NCBI GenBank assembly: GCA_031772625.1
Contig: CM062816.1
Location: 832,512,071-832,576,070 of the forward strand
Direction: 5' to 3'
Origin: Pinus tabuliformis
Taxonomy: Eukaryota; Streptophyta; Pinopsida; Pinales; Pinaceae
DNA length: 64,000 bases
Of the stretch, positions 11,447-25,200 are shown piece after piece. The notes under the pieces were generated by a model. That model ran no database searches, was not told the DNA's origin, and was given only the letters and a program-made list of their open reading frames with translations. The translations under genes and the position numbers were made by a program. Within the stretch, counting starts at the first letter, position 1; each line of letters starts with the position of its first letter.

Positions 11447-13203
11447 GTGATCAAAGGACATGAACTTTATTATCAGATTCAATCTTTTGAATGTCAATAT
11501 GTTCTTTTGAACTTGTTATATGCCATTATTCTTGTTTAGTACTCTGACAAAAAATGCAGCAGTTTTATGCAACTGTTATAAATTGCATTTTATTTCTACA
11601 TAAACAGATATTCGTGTGTGTATGTACTTGTCCCCAATGCTAATCATTGGTCTGTCAGAGATGAGACATTAACAGATAATATTATCTCAATTTGGTTGAA
11701 ATCTTTCTGTTTGTTGAGGTCTCTAGATTGGTCCATAGTACATGCATCCAACAAGCCATTTTTGCTCTCAATTTGATTGCACCCTACTTGCCTATTTCCT
11801 TCAATTTTGTCGTTGTCAAACCTGTCCAGGTGCTTCAATGATATGGCCTTGTTCCAACTGCAGTTTCATCCACTTCATTAAGATTTCTCTGTACTAAGGT
11901 GTCAAGTGAGGTCTTATCCCCAATTTCTATGGTGTTGCTTGCAATTTGTACTCTTTTATCTCTTTAGCATTTACCTTTTGTCCCTCTTTCAGTGTCTCTT
12001 CAGTAACTGAGGTCTCTATTGGGCACTCCAGTGATTGATATAAAGAACTTACGATACCCTAAGATCAGCATTCCTTATGCTGCATATGTCTGTAATTCTG
12101 CGCCAAGAAGTTGATCTGCATCCTGATCAAACTATAGCATCCTTGTTCACTATATCAAGAATTATATGTATGTATTCGAAACTTCCTGAAGTCTATCCCC
12201 TAAACAAAGAATCCTTCACAGTTCTGACTAGATTCTACAGCTGACTATGATCTTCTATCCCTTTGTTTATCTTGCTAGCACATAGGTGCAAGTTAATTAT
12301 CAGAATTTCCAACCCATAATGCATGCAAGCCCAGTAGTTAGTTGTTATAGAGAGTAAGATGAAATTACAGTGTTGCAAAATTGATTTTAAGGCATTGTTT
12401 ATATCAATGCAAATTTATGAATGCTTAGCGTTCACATATCCTCATTGAGGATTAACTGAAAGTATCTGCGTTTCAATAAGTCCTAATATTGGTCTTTGCT
12501 TCATCTGCATGTTGCATGTATGTTCATGTGGATCATTGTAGCTAGCTTAATGGTTTCGCTGTCTATGTTGTACACATGAAAAGTGGTGGCCAGGAGGCTT
12601 AGGAAAAGTATCAACACATGCAATCGTATATGCTCGCCTCATAACTGATGGTCAGGACTACGGTGTGCATGGTATATTTTTGTTTCAAAGTTTTGTTTCC
12701 TTCAGGCTAATCATTTTCTCTATAATTTGTCAAAAAGTACTAAAAATGTATTCTTTGGAACTTGGATACAAATATAATGTGCTAAACATGTTCTTGGTTT
12801 TGTTTGAAAGCAGGTTTTATTGTTCAAATACGCAGTCTTGAAGATCACCAATCACTTCCAGGAGTTACAGCTGCTGATATTGGTATGAAGTTTGGAAATG
12901 GTGCATATAATACCATGGATAATGGGCTGCTAAGATTTGATCATGTTCGGATACAACGCAAGCAAATGCTAATGCGGTTTGTTCATCTTCCATAAAAATT
13001 GTATTTGTAAAGTAGACTAGAATATCTGTCAACACGTTCTATTCCATTACATAGGTAGACGGGTTAATGCATGACCATTTGAGGCACAATTGTGAATACT
13101 ACTGCTCTCCAATCGACCGGAGGGAAGATGGAAGCAGTCATTTTTGATTTGTTGATGTGCATTACAATTTGAAAGTTGGAGCAAGTAATTTATTGTGAAG
13201 CAT

Positions 13204-13251
<48 letters not shown>

Positions 13252-16200
13252 ATTTTAAGAAAGTAATAGGCTAGTTGGTAGCAACAAGTTGATTGTCAAA
13301 GGCAATGGAAACCTATGAGACAAAGGAGACAAGAATAGGATAGAGTGGGAGTAAGTCTCTTCGTTGATTTTATTTTATTTTTCTCCAAACTCGATGAAAT
13401 TTAGGGTTGCACTAATAAGACAACAAAATTTGGTTTGGTGCTTATAATCTGTGATTGTTTTATTCAATCTGGTGATAAACCAAGGCACTGTTGTTGCCCT
13501 TTTGAGGGATTAAGTGACATCAAGGCGCTATGAAATATGTAACTAGGTTCAGTCTTCATAATATTATATGTACTATTGATTTTATGTATTTGATGTAAAG
13601 AGAAAATAAAATTATTATTGTTATTTTTATGGCATGGTTTTCATGCTCAAGGTCACTTTATTTATAGGTCAAGCACCCATTGTGTGCTTCCAGGGTTTTT
13701 TTCATTAAGTCAAATGTGTCAATATACCCCTCCAAGATCAAGTCGGCCTACAAGAGATCAAGTCGATCTCATTAGGGCTGTTCGAGCTTCATGAAAGTGT
13801 ATATATACATGGCATTCGACCTCATTTGAAGATCATCCAAGAAGTTCAATCACAAGAAGGAAGAAGCAAGAAGACAAGACAAAAGGGACAAAGAACAAGG
13901 AGAAGGAGCAAAGAAATTAGGAGAGAAAAACCAAAGTTTTGGGCCTCTCTATCTCACATGTGCAAAGGAGAAATTAGGGTTTTTGCAGCATCAAGGACGA
14001 AATTTTAGATTTCCAAGGAAGATTGAAATTTGTGGTCAAAGAGCAAGACATATCATCCATTTGTCTAAGGAAGAAGAAGCAATCCAAGCGAAGAAGAAAG
14101 AAGGTCAAAACTAGCCTCTCTCCCCCACATGTGCGAACTTGCAGCTACTGCAGGAGGGGCCAAAATTTCAGACCTGCAGTGAAGGCTGAAATTATTGCTG
14201 GGGGTCGAAGTTGCTGGAAGGTCAAAGTTTGTTGCTAGAAGCTGTGCAAGGAAAGCTCATCAAGAAGGAAGGTTGACTTGGTCTTGGGGGGGGGGGGTTT
14301 GTTTTTGGGTCTAAAGGTCTTGGAATTCGTCATTTGAAGATTCTATAAGAGGAGAAGAATGCTTGTGGGTATTCCTCTCTAGGAGAGGTTTTGGCCCTGG
14401 CTAGCAACCTATATCCCGTGTCCATTTGTATCACTGATCTTCATAGTTTGGTAGCTGTTTGATGATAAGAACACTATATAATAATCAAGAGAAGAAGAAG
14501 CTAATTATAATTTCTACAAGTTGAAGTTAAAGAACGTCACAAGTAGTTATCAAGTTAAGACTCAAGAGAAATCACCCTAATCTACCTACCATTGATTTCT
14601 CAACAGTCTTGTAGGTAATAATCATCTTTGCAAGGATGATTAAGTTATCACGACTTAAGAGGGTGTATCTAAATTGTTTGTTCTGATTAGCTGAAAATAG
14701 AATCGATGCTAGTTGCTCAACCAATAATAAAGATTGAAAGAAAGTGTGCTACTGTTTATTAGTGACCAAAGACAAGTCTATGGGATTCAAGTCCACATTT
14801 GGTATTAATAGCCAAATGGGGAGTGCTTAATGCATCTCTTTATAAAATGATAGAAAAATGCAAAACTATGTGTAGAAGTGAGGATAAATCCTCAGTCATG
14901 TAGTAAAGAACCCCCTTGTAAAGTACAATAGAGGGAGCAAGCCCCAATGTAAAGAGCAAGTCCACTAAGTGACCTCTAGGCATTGTTTGGGTGAGAAGAG
15001 TAGAGTATGAATTGTTGATCACTATGAAATCACGAACAATGAGTTTGATAATGTCTTATGGGGAAAGGCTTGGACTAAAGTGAGCCAATTGGATAGAGGT
15101 CAATAGATAAGGGCTTCACATAGAAGCTTTCATGGCGTTCAAGGTCAACAAGCACCTAGAAGAGGGTTGAGGTGGGGGCGAACAATGTTATCAAAACTGG
15201 ACCGGTCTGTGAAAATTAATTGATTTGATTGGTTTTGGGGCTGTATCAGTTCAATTGAAGGCTTTGAACCACTAATGGCTGGTTCCATATTTTATTGGGC
15301 CCTAGGTTACCCATGTACAACACTTGGGTAGGTTCACATATCCAATTTATGATACAGTGTATTCTCAGTTATGATAAGCATATCTCAGTGATTTTTTGTC
15401 CATCCCAATGTTCTAATATAAAAAATAGCAGATTAAGAGTTTCACAACCAAAAGTAATGACCCTTCATATAGTTAATATTTTAATTCACAGTTAATATAA
15501 TTAAGGAGTTGTTATGCCCTTGCCTTCTTTCCCTTCTACAACATTAGAACATATCATAGGGAAATTATGTACATGACTTTCTCCCCTCCTTTAATGGCTG
15601 ACGTTATCAGTCGTCATGTTGACCTCATCTACATAAAAAAATTAATATAAAATGAAATAATTCATAAACAATGATACAATATTCATGTTTACTAATAACC
15701 TTTGTTGCACGGGCACTTGTTCCCCCCAAAAGAAAAGCTGTATACCCTGCATTCCCACATTTCGGGGATTTGTGGAACCTTAGGAAACATCCCCAAACTA
15801 CTGGGGACTTTCATCTGCGACTTGGGGAATTGCTGGCTGCCCCCAAGATGTTTCAGGCAGATTTCAGGGATAATCCAAGCATATATTTTCATTCTTGACA
15901 ATCATGGACATTTATGATGAACAATATGATCATTTTTCCAATCCATTATTTTTGTATTGCATTGAATATAAATCTGCTGTACAAATTGCAGCTCAAAACA
16001 TGGGTTTTTTATAATGGGTTTCAAATTGGTTTCTGATGATTTAGATATTGTAATTTCAGTGGCAAAATTACAAGCGAAGCCTCCATGTCAAGAAAACAGA
16101 AAAATGCAACATTTCAAAAGGCTAATCCTTGTGGTTATTTCTCTTGTTCTTTCTCATTTTTGGGATCATCTCATCTTTTACATATTGTACATGGGTTTCC

Positions 16201-19200
16201 AAGGGTCGTTTAAGTTCAGTGCTTCCACCATCCCCAACCTTAAGCATTGCGAAAAAAATTAGATAGTACTTTGAATACTAAATGTTTGAATAAATTCCCA
16301 CCCATTCAATCCCCCTTTTAATCTGAGATATGAATTTAATCTCTTTACAGAGCCAAATTATTTTCTAGTCGTTTTCAACACAGCTGTAAAGGTTTGCAAA
16401 ACCTATTGAGAAGGGAATGCCTTTTAGTTTTCAACACAACTGTAAAGGTTTGCAAAAACTACTGAGAAGGGAATGCCTTTTATGTTTAGCATAATTGTCA
16501 TTAACAAGAAAAACAAGGAAGGAAAATTGCTATAAAGACAATTCCCTGTTCGATAGATCCTTCATGGACCTTATTGGAAATTGAAAATAGTTAAACTTAA
16601 GTTCCCTAAAGCTAAATCTCATGTCTAACTTTGAATATATGCATATATTATTGCTACCCCCTGAAAAATTTGCGTCCCCCCGTCCCCGCCATTCCCCATT
16701 CCCAAAACTAGTGCAACATAGCTAATAACCAAGATTAATACATTGAGATATGATCTAATGCAATTAAACTAATTACAAAAAGGCAAGAAATTTTCAATTA
16801 TAACACATGATTTTAATGGTAGATTCTTTAATGATGAATAATGCATCATATGAATATCTTCACAATTAAAACATAAGCAATCTTACTCTTAAATACCCGT
16901 TCCCTTTATTTAGGACAATCCCACATGACAATGCCCTTTAACATATACCCTATTACCTTATTTAGTCATCAAAAACAACTAGGATGATTGATTCATCTTA
17001 TGGATTATCTCAACAATTAACACTTAAACTATCTTACTCTTTCATATATATGAAATATCCGTTCTCTTTATTTAAGACAATCCCACAAGGATACCCTTTA
17101 ATAGCTTATTGTCTCCTTTAGACATCATAAACTATGATACAGAAATGCTATAATCTTTTTTATTTTTATTTTTACAAATTAAATACATAATATTATTGTA
17201 TATAGGAAAGCACAAACATATATTACCATTGTATATTACAAATGTACTTAATGAAAATCTTAAATATTATCTTAATTAAAATTCATATAAAAGATATTGA
17301 TATTTCACTTTAGAAAGACACTAAAACCTAAGAATAAATTTAACTTGTAAATGCATAGTAAATAAAATAAAATACAATATAAATATCTTGTAATTTTTTT
17401 ATATTGCAAAGATAATATATGTATAATAAAATATTAAGGAATACTTCAACCTAAACTCTCTTTACCAAATAATGTGTCACTCTTTTATAATAATATCTGC
17501 TAAAACTTGACATTTTTCTTGTAAGATAGAAGAAAGCATATCACCCCATGAGTGATTTATATCAGGAATAGAGCCAAAGCAACCTATAGTAGCCAAATAA
17601 TCTGCTAATTTGTTTCCTTTTCGACAGATAGGAGAGGGAAGGAGAATTGGGATAGATGGAATAATGCTAGCTATTATTAAAAGAAGACTTTCCAACCTCC
17701 AATTGCATTAGATGTTTTGAGGGTTGGAGCCATGGGTAATTCTTTTAACCAAGGACGTCACCAACTAGGAGTCCCCTTCAATAGAGGGCTTAGGACCTAG
17801 CATTTAAAAGACTTAGCATATAAAATGTTTTTCCTAGCATATTAAAGACCCAGTCCCAACAATGTGAAATTCAATTACATTGTTGGTATTGATCCCGAAA
17901 GTGCCATACTAGAGAAAATAAATATCACCCTTGTTGTCCTTGAACACAACCAAATGTTGCTAAGCCTAAATTACCTTTTGATGCATTTTCGAAATTCAAT
18001 TTGATGAAGCCTTGAGGCTTGGATTGCAAGTGACTAAAAGTTGGGAGAGGAAACTAGTAAAAAGTGGGGGGGGAGTGCAAAGTTGGGTCAAAGGAATAGG
18101 GGAGAGTTGAAGGAGCTGTAAGATTCTTAAATCACTTGGTGAGGCTTTCCAATTATCACTTAACCAAAAATGTAGTAAGACTGTTTCTGGGATGGTCTAT
18201 TTAATTTTATCCTAAACTACCTCCAGATTTGTAGATTTGTTTTGAAATATTCTTCTATTGCACTCTTTCCAAGTTTTCCATAAGAGGAATCCCAATAAGA
18301 AACAACGAGCTCTATTTAAGACTGGGTTCCAAAAAGTTGCATTTCTCTAATGCTCAATCATATGCCACATACTAGATTGATACCGATCCAATTTCCTAAA
18401 AAGTGTAGCTACTTGGACCCATAATTCACTTGAGAAATGGCTATTGTTAAAGACATGCTTTGCATCTTCCTCTTGAGCACAACAGAGGAAGCACATTGAT
18501 GGTCCTTCAAAACACTTTCTTATAATCCTATCCAATGTTAAGGTCTTCTTGTGCATGAGCAACCAAGGGAAGAGAGAAATCTTTGGCCACAACTACTATC
18601 CCCGCATTTTTATTCATATTCCCTGCTGTCGCAGTGACTTATGATTCGCAGCAAGGGAGTGGGATTTTTTGACTAAGTATGAACCCTTTTGTTGCTAACC
18701 TCATCTAATTTTTTCTTGTTCTTCCAAGATTACTCTCTGCTTATGTTGAAGGGATGACCAGAAGGATGACCAATCCAATGAATTGGTAAGAGGAAGCCTG
18801 GCTTCTGGAGCAAGCCATTCTTTGTTCTGAGAGTGCGGAATCAAATGTTGCCAATAATGAACAACCTTGAATTTTTTTTTAGATAACATTGAGATTCTGA
18901 GATCCATTAGTGGTTCTTGGACACCAAGTTTCGGTAGCTGCTTTCAAGAGTCATCCCAAAAGAGAGTATTCTGTCAATTGTGTAACTTCCAAACACTATG
19001 TTGCTCGTTCAGGTTTCGGTTACTGTTGGCTAAATTCCATATGTAGGAACTTGGATCATATTTGAGACCTTAATTTCCGAGTCAAGGAGTTCCACCCATA
19101 TTTGCGATTTCATATCTGACACCATAATTTATCACCTTCTTGCAACTAGTGCCACCACAGTTTGGCACCCATAACTCTGTTCAGATTTTTAGGTCTTTGA

Positions 19201-22200
19201 TTCCCAGGCCCCCTTTAAGTTTCAAAAGAGAAAACTTGCCCAAGGATACCAAGGCCCATTTTTCCTCTTTATGATCTCCCTCCCAAAGGAAGGAGTGCAT
19301 CATGGTACCTATATATATTTAAGGATAGATTTAGGAACAGCTAAGGCAGAGAAAATATAGATAGGGAGAGCTTGCAAAACATATTTTAGAATGATGAACC
19401 GAATTAACATGTTAAGAGAACGAAACATCTAGTTGTCAAGTTTGCTGGAATTCTTTCGTAGCTTGGTCTTGAGGGAATTGTCAACTTGGGCGGCACCTAG
19501 GTATGTAGAAGGTATGGATTAAAGTTGGAAGTAAAGAAGATGAGCTAGGTTCCTTCAGATAGAGGAAGGGGTATCTAAGAAAAATATCTAAGATTGGGAG
19601 TAGTTGATGGATGTAACAGAGGCATCCATAAAATCATCCAAGATTTGAGAAAGAGCCTTAGCTTCTCTTACAATAGGGATTTCCATAAGCATAGTGTTCT
19701 CCACAAATTGTTGGTGGGAGATTGGAAGGTCTCTTCCAAATAGGAGAAGACCCTTAATCTTTCCATCATCAATGGTAGCTTTGAGGGCTCTACCTAGACC
19801 TGCAGCCGCTATGATGAATAGGAAGGGGGAAAGCAATGAAGAAATTTCAACCCCCACTCCGGTTATCAGTTTTCCTTATCACTCCATGCATTTAGTTTTA
19901 AATCCGAGCATGATAAAAATTCTAAAATTTGGAAATGACAATAATTTTCTGAAAACACAAATTTAGAGAGTTTACAACTGTTGAAATTGTAGAAATAAAA
20001 CATTGCAAAATTATGACAGCCACACACAGAAAATAACACAGTGATGTTTGGTCAATGTGACCCTGGAAAAACCCCTTACAACTCTTGGGGAAAACCAGTT
20101 TGAGATCTCTTCTTTATTTCTGAAAATGCTTTTACAGAGAAACTGAAATACACAGTAAAAATTCCAGCAACCACAAATTACAACTTAACTCGATTTCCGT
20201 TCTTGAACTCCACCTCGAAAATCATGCCAATCAGGAAACAACCAAAACAGAAATTTTTACAGAAATAAAACATTAAATGCTGTACGGCCAACCTCGACAA
20301 AACATGCTTAGAACTTGTTGTCCCTCTTCCTCTATTTTTGTGCCTTTCTCTCGCTGTACGATTTTTCCTTGGGATGTGTGCCAATTAATGCAGCTGCCCG
20401 GATTCATTGAAGTGTTTTCTTGCTGCTCTCCTTCACTTCCTCACTGCTCAGAAATTTTCTCCTTGCTCTCTCTTCTCTTTCTCTCAAATGCTCATAAAAG
20501 AATGAATGATCTTTTCCTCTTCTCTTCTCCTTTTATTCTCTAAATGACCTTTTGGGTTACCCTAAGATCTAATGACTGAGATTCATTTAGATCTAGGGAT
20601 GAGAATAAATGTGTATTTAATTTTCACTTTCTATTTTTTAACTTGCCCACTTAAATAAAAACCCACTTAGCCTTTTATTTCCATTGTCACTTTTTCACTT
20701 TTTAATTCTTCATTGACTTTAATAAAGTCACCTTTAAATTAGAATGTAATTTTACCACTTATAAAGTCACTCTTAAATTAGAATGTAACTTTACCACTTA
20801 TAAAGTCACTTTTAAATTAGAATGTAACTTTACCACTTATAAAGTCACTTTAGGAGAAAAGTACAAAGAAATACCACTTATAAAGTCACTTTAGGAGAAA
20901 AGATCAAAGCCTTAGGGAACCACTTGTCCCCCGGTACCCAAATTTTAGTGCTCCCTCTTACCGAGGAAAGTGTTCTTCACCATTCCTATCTTGTCTCTGA
21001 AGTAGACGTGCTTGCCCCGTGGTAAGGCTTTGGTGAAAATGTCTGCTACCTGCTCATTTGTGGAAATGTACTTAAGCTTGACAACTCCCTTTTGGATATA
21101 GTCTCTAATGAAGTGATACTTGATCTCAATATGCTTTGACCTATCATGAAAAACTGGATTCTCCATGAGTTTTATGCAACTCTGATTATCACAGTAAATT
21201 ATTGAAGGTCTCAATGCCTAACCAAATAGACCAAACAACATCTTGCGAAGCCATATGGCCTCACAACTAGCCAAACTAGCAGCCATATACTCTGCCTCAA
21301 CTGAACTCAATGCAACTGACTGTTGTTTCTGGCTGATCCACGACACAACTGTCAAACCCAACCCAAAACAACACCCGGAAGTACTCTTCCTATTTGAAGC
21401 ACAACCTGCCCAATTTGAATCCGTGTACCCTGCCAATCTCACTCCATCACCCTATCTATAATCCAGACCAAAATCCACAGTCCCCTGCAAGTAACGAAGA
21501 ATGTGTTTTTCAACCACCCAGCGCACTCTGCTGGGCTCACACATGAACTGACTCATAGTGTTAACTGCAAAACATATATCTCGCTGAGTGTTGACCAAAT
21601 ACATCAAACAACCAATCAACTGTCTGTATAGAGTAGGATCCACCAACTTGGAATCAGAAGCATGAAGCTTCTTCCAGTTAGTGATCATAGGTGTAGACAT
21701 GGGTTTGCAGTCCTCCATGTGAAATTTGCTAAGAATATCCACAATGTACTTCCCTTGTCCCAGGAAGAAATGCCCCTCCTCCTGCCACATCTCCAATCCC
21801 AAAAAATAATGCATCAAGCCGATATCCTTCATCTCAAACTCTGAAGCAAGATCTCTCTTGCAGCCCTCAATGAGTCTCTCTGCACCAGTGATGATCGAGT
21901 CATCAACATTCAACACCAGAATGAGAGGCTCCTCACCCACCACAATGAAGTATAGGTTTGGATTAGCCTCACTCTTTGTGAAACCCAACTGCTGCAAGTA
22001 TGTATCAATCCTAGAGTACGAAGCTCTAGGAGCTTGCTTCAAGCCAAAGAGTGCCTTTTTCAATCTGCATACATGGGACTGCTTCCCATGCACCTCAAAT
22101 CCCTGCGGTTTCTCAATATAAATCTCCTCCTGAATGAAGCCATTGAGAAATGCGGTCTTCACATCTATCTGGTGGATCTTCCAACCCATCTCTGCTGCAA

Positions 22201-25200
22201 TCGATATAATGGGGCGAATAGATGTATACCGAGCTACAGGAGCGAAGGTCTCCTCATAGTCAACTCCCTCTACCTGTGAGAACCCTCTCGCTACAAATCG
22301 AGCTTTGAACTTCTTGATGCTGCCATTTGCAACATGCTTTATCTTGTAGAGCCATCTGGAAGTAACAACTGATTTACCTTCAGGCCTTGGCACTACCTCC
22401 CAAACATCGTTCTTCATAATAGAAGAATACTCCTCCATCATGGCCTCTCTCCAGACCTGCTGGCTGGTTGCCTCCTCATAACTAGAAGGCTCAGAGTTAA
22501 TAATGCTTGTTACCAATGCCATGTAACTACAGAACTGCTCAGGTGGTTTACTCTCTCTAACCTGTCTCTTTGGCCCAACAACTGATGTGGCCTCGTGCAA
22601 GGTATCTTGAAGCCACTTGGGCTTCCTCTTCCCTGAGCATACTTCTCCCACTGGAGTGAAGAAATCTTCATCATCATCAGAAGCCTGAACTCCTGAAGGC
22701 CTGTCAACTGACCTCATGCTTGAACCTGTGCCTGTAGATGCTGAAGTACTGTGCGAACTGTCCATTGGTGGACTACCTTGTGAACTGCTCTGCGGACTGC
22801 CCTGCATGCTGCCCGAAGAACCACCCACCTGACTCTGACAGCCATTGCTCATTGATGGACTTGCCACTGTAATTGATGTGCCTCCTGATCCCTGACCATT
22901 GGATCCCTATGATTGACTCAGCTGCTCCTGAGGGTCTGGGGACTCTGGGTACTCTAACTCTCGTGACCTCCTGAAAGCTCTCTCCTCCTCGAACTTCACA
23001 TCCCGCTTGACAACCACTTTCCTCTGCACAGGAATATAAATCCGATAAGCTTTTGAGGTCTCGCTATAACCCACAAAGATGCCCTTGTCTGCAGTGGGCT
23101 CTAACTTGGTCCTGTTCTCCTTGGGGACATAGGAATATGTAAGGCACCCAAAGATACGAAAGTGCCCAACATCAGGCTTCTTCCTAGAAAAGGCCTCTTC
23201 CGGAGTCACATTCCCAAAGGCACGATGTGGACCCCTGTTCTGCAAGTACACAGTAGTGTTGCAGGCCTCTGCCCACAAAAATAAAGGTAACCCCTGATCA
23301 TGAAGCATGGCTTTGGCAGCCCCTATAACGGATCTTTTCTTCCTCTCCGCAACCCCATTCTGCTGGGGGTAGTAAGGAACTGTTCAGCACAAAAATCAAC
23401 AAACTCACCAGGGGTATACTCCTCTCCATTGTCTGACCTGAGGACCTTGATCTTCCTACCTGTCTGGGTCTCCATAAGAGCTTTCAACTCTTGAAACCGC
23501 TTGGAGACCTCACTCTTGGTCTTCAAGAAATAAATCTAGGTCTTCCCGGAGTGGTCATCAATGAATAAAACATAGTACTCATAGCCACTCAATGATACAT
23601 GAGACATCCGACCACTCACATCGGTATGTATCAAGTCAAGGATCTCGATTGCTCTGCTGTCACTGCTGGGAAAAGGGGATCTGGAAAACTTCCCCATAGC
23701 ACATCCTCTGCATACATCAAGGTGATCAGAACTGAAATTTGGCACACCAGTGGTGATCTCCTGCAATGTACTCAAGGCCCCATGATACATGTGCCCCATC
23801 CTGCGGTGCCAAATCTCACACAACTCTGAACTGCCAGATCTGCTGTTGGTCCTGTCTCGAGTGCTGCTACTCAATGCCATCAGGGGCTGGAATGAGAACT
23901 TGTACACCTTGGCATGGCGCACACCAATCTCTCTAGTTGAAGAAGCTGGAGTTCCCCTAGGATAAATAAGCACCTGCCCTCTCCTGAACAACACATCATA
24001 GCCTCTATCCTCAAGTGTTAGGATGAATATCAGGTTCTTCTTCATTCCAGGCACATATAGAACATCTGACACTTTCAAGGGAGGTTTGGGTCCCCTATCA
24101 AATGTCAATGTCCCCACACCGACTGCTCTAACAATGCTGTCATCACCAAGTACTACCTCCATATCAGTATCACCCTCTGAAAGCTCTGAGAAGTACTCTC
24201 TGACTCCTGTCATGTGGCGGGAAGCGCCACTGTCAACATACCAAATGCTAGAAGATGCTCTGCTAGTAGCGGGGAATGCACACTCCCTCTGAACCTATAT
24301 GGCAGGTGATCCTGCACTAGTGGCCTCACAAGCTATGAACCCAAACTCTCGATCAAAGCTCTCTGAGAAGCTCTCTATCTCTATAGAAGCTGCCATGGGT
24401 TTGTCTTTCCCTTTCTTGTTCTTCTTCTCCGAACACACAACAGCATAGTGTCCCAACTTTTGACAATTCCAACATTTGACTTTGGAATAGTCCTTCTCCT
24501 TGTTTTGTTGCTTGCCTTTACCTTTGCCTTTGCCTCCACTGTTGGAAGCTTGCTTCTTTGCTCTGCCCTTCTTGCCTCTTGCTAACAATGCCACATTGTC
24601 ATCCTCCTCCCCCTGTTTGGTTGCCCCAAGATGGTTCTTTCTGATCTCATTCTGAATGCAATCATCCCACAACCTCTCCCAATCGGGAAGGTTTTCTCGT
24701 GCAACAATGCCATCCACAAAATTCTCCCAAGTCTTGGGAAGACCATTCAAAGCAATTCTCACCAACCCAGTGGGTGCAATGATCTCACCTACGGTTGCCA
24801 ACTCATCTCTCACTGAAGTGATCTTTGTGAGGTATACTGTAGCACTGTCAGTCTTAGTGATTTTAATGGCCTTCAGTTTCTCTTTTAGGACCATTTTGCT
24901 GTTTTCATTTGAGCTCTGGTAAAGACTGGTCAAGGTTGTCCACATCTCATGTGCATATGCCTTTCCTCTCACATGAGGAATGACATGGTCTTTGATTCCT
25001 CCAGAATCAATCTTTTTGCCTTAGCATTCTTTTTGTTAAACTTTTCCAACTGTACAGGGTCAGCAGGTACTGATACTGGGTTTTGTGTGGTATTTACCAT
25101 AATGCCCCAGACTTTTGCTTCCTCAAAGATGCTCTGGGTTCTCTCCTTCCATGCACTGTAGTTGTTCAACACATCCAACCTGTCTTCAACTCTCAAACCC

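Noticed and set aside
13047-13253. Minus-strand frame with repeated Tyr-Ile.
   Set aside because: Produced by the (TA)n microsatellite.
13528-14605. A clean solo LTR.
   Set aside because: Termini resemble family B, but the flanking five bases do not match and the left end is altered, so it is listed only as an LTR copy.
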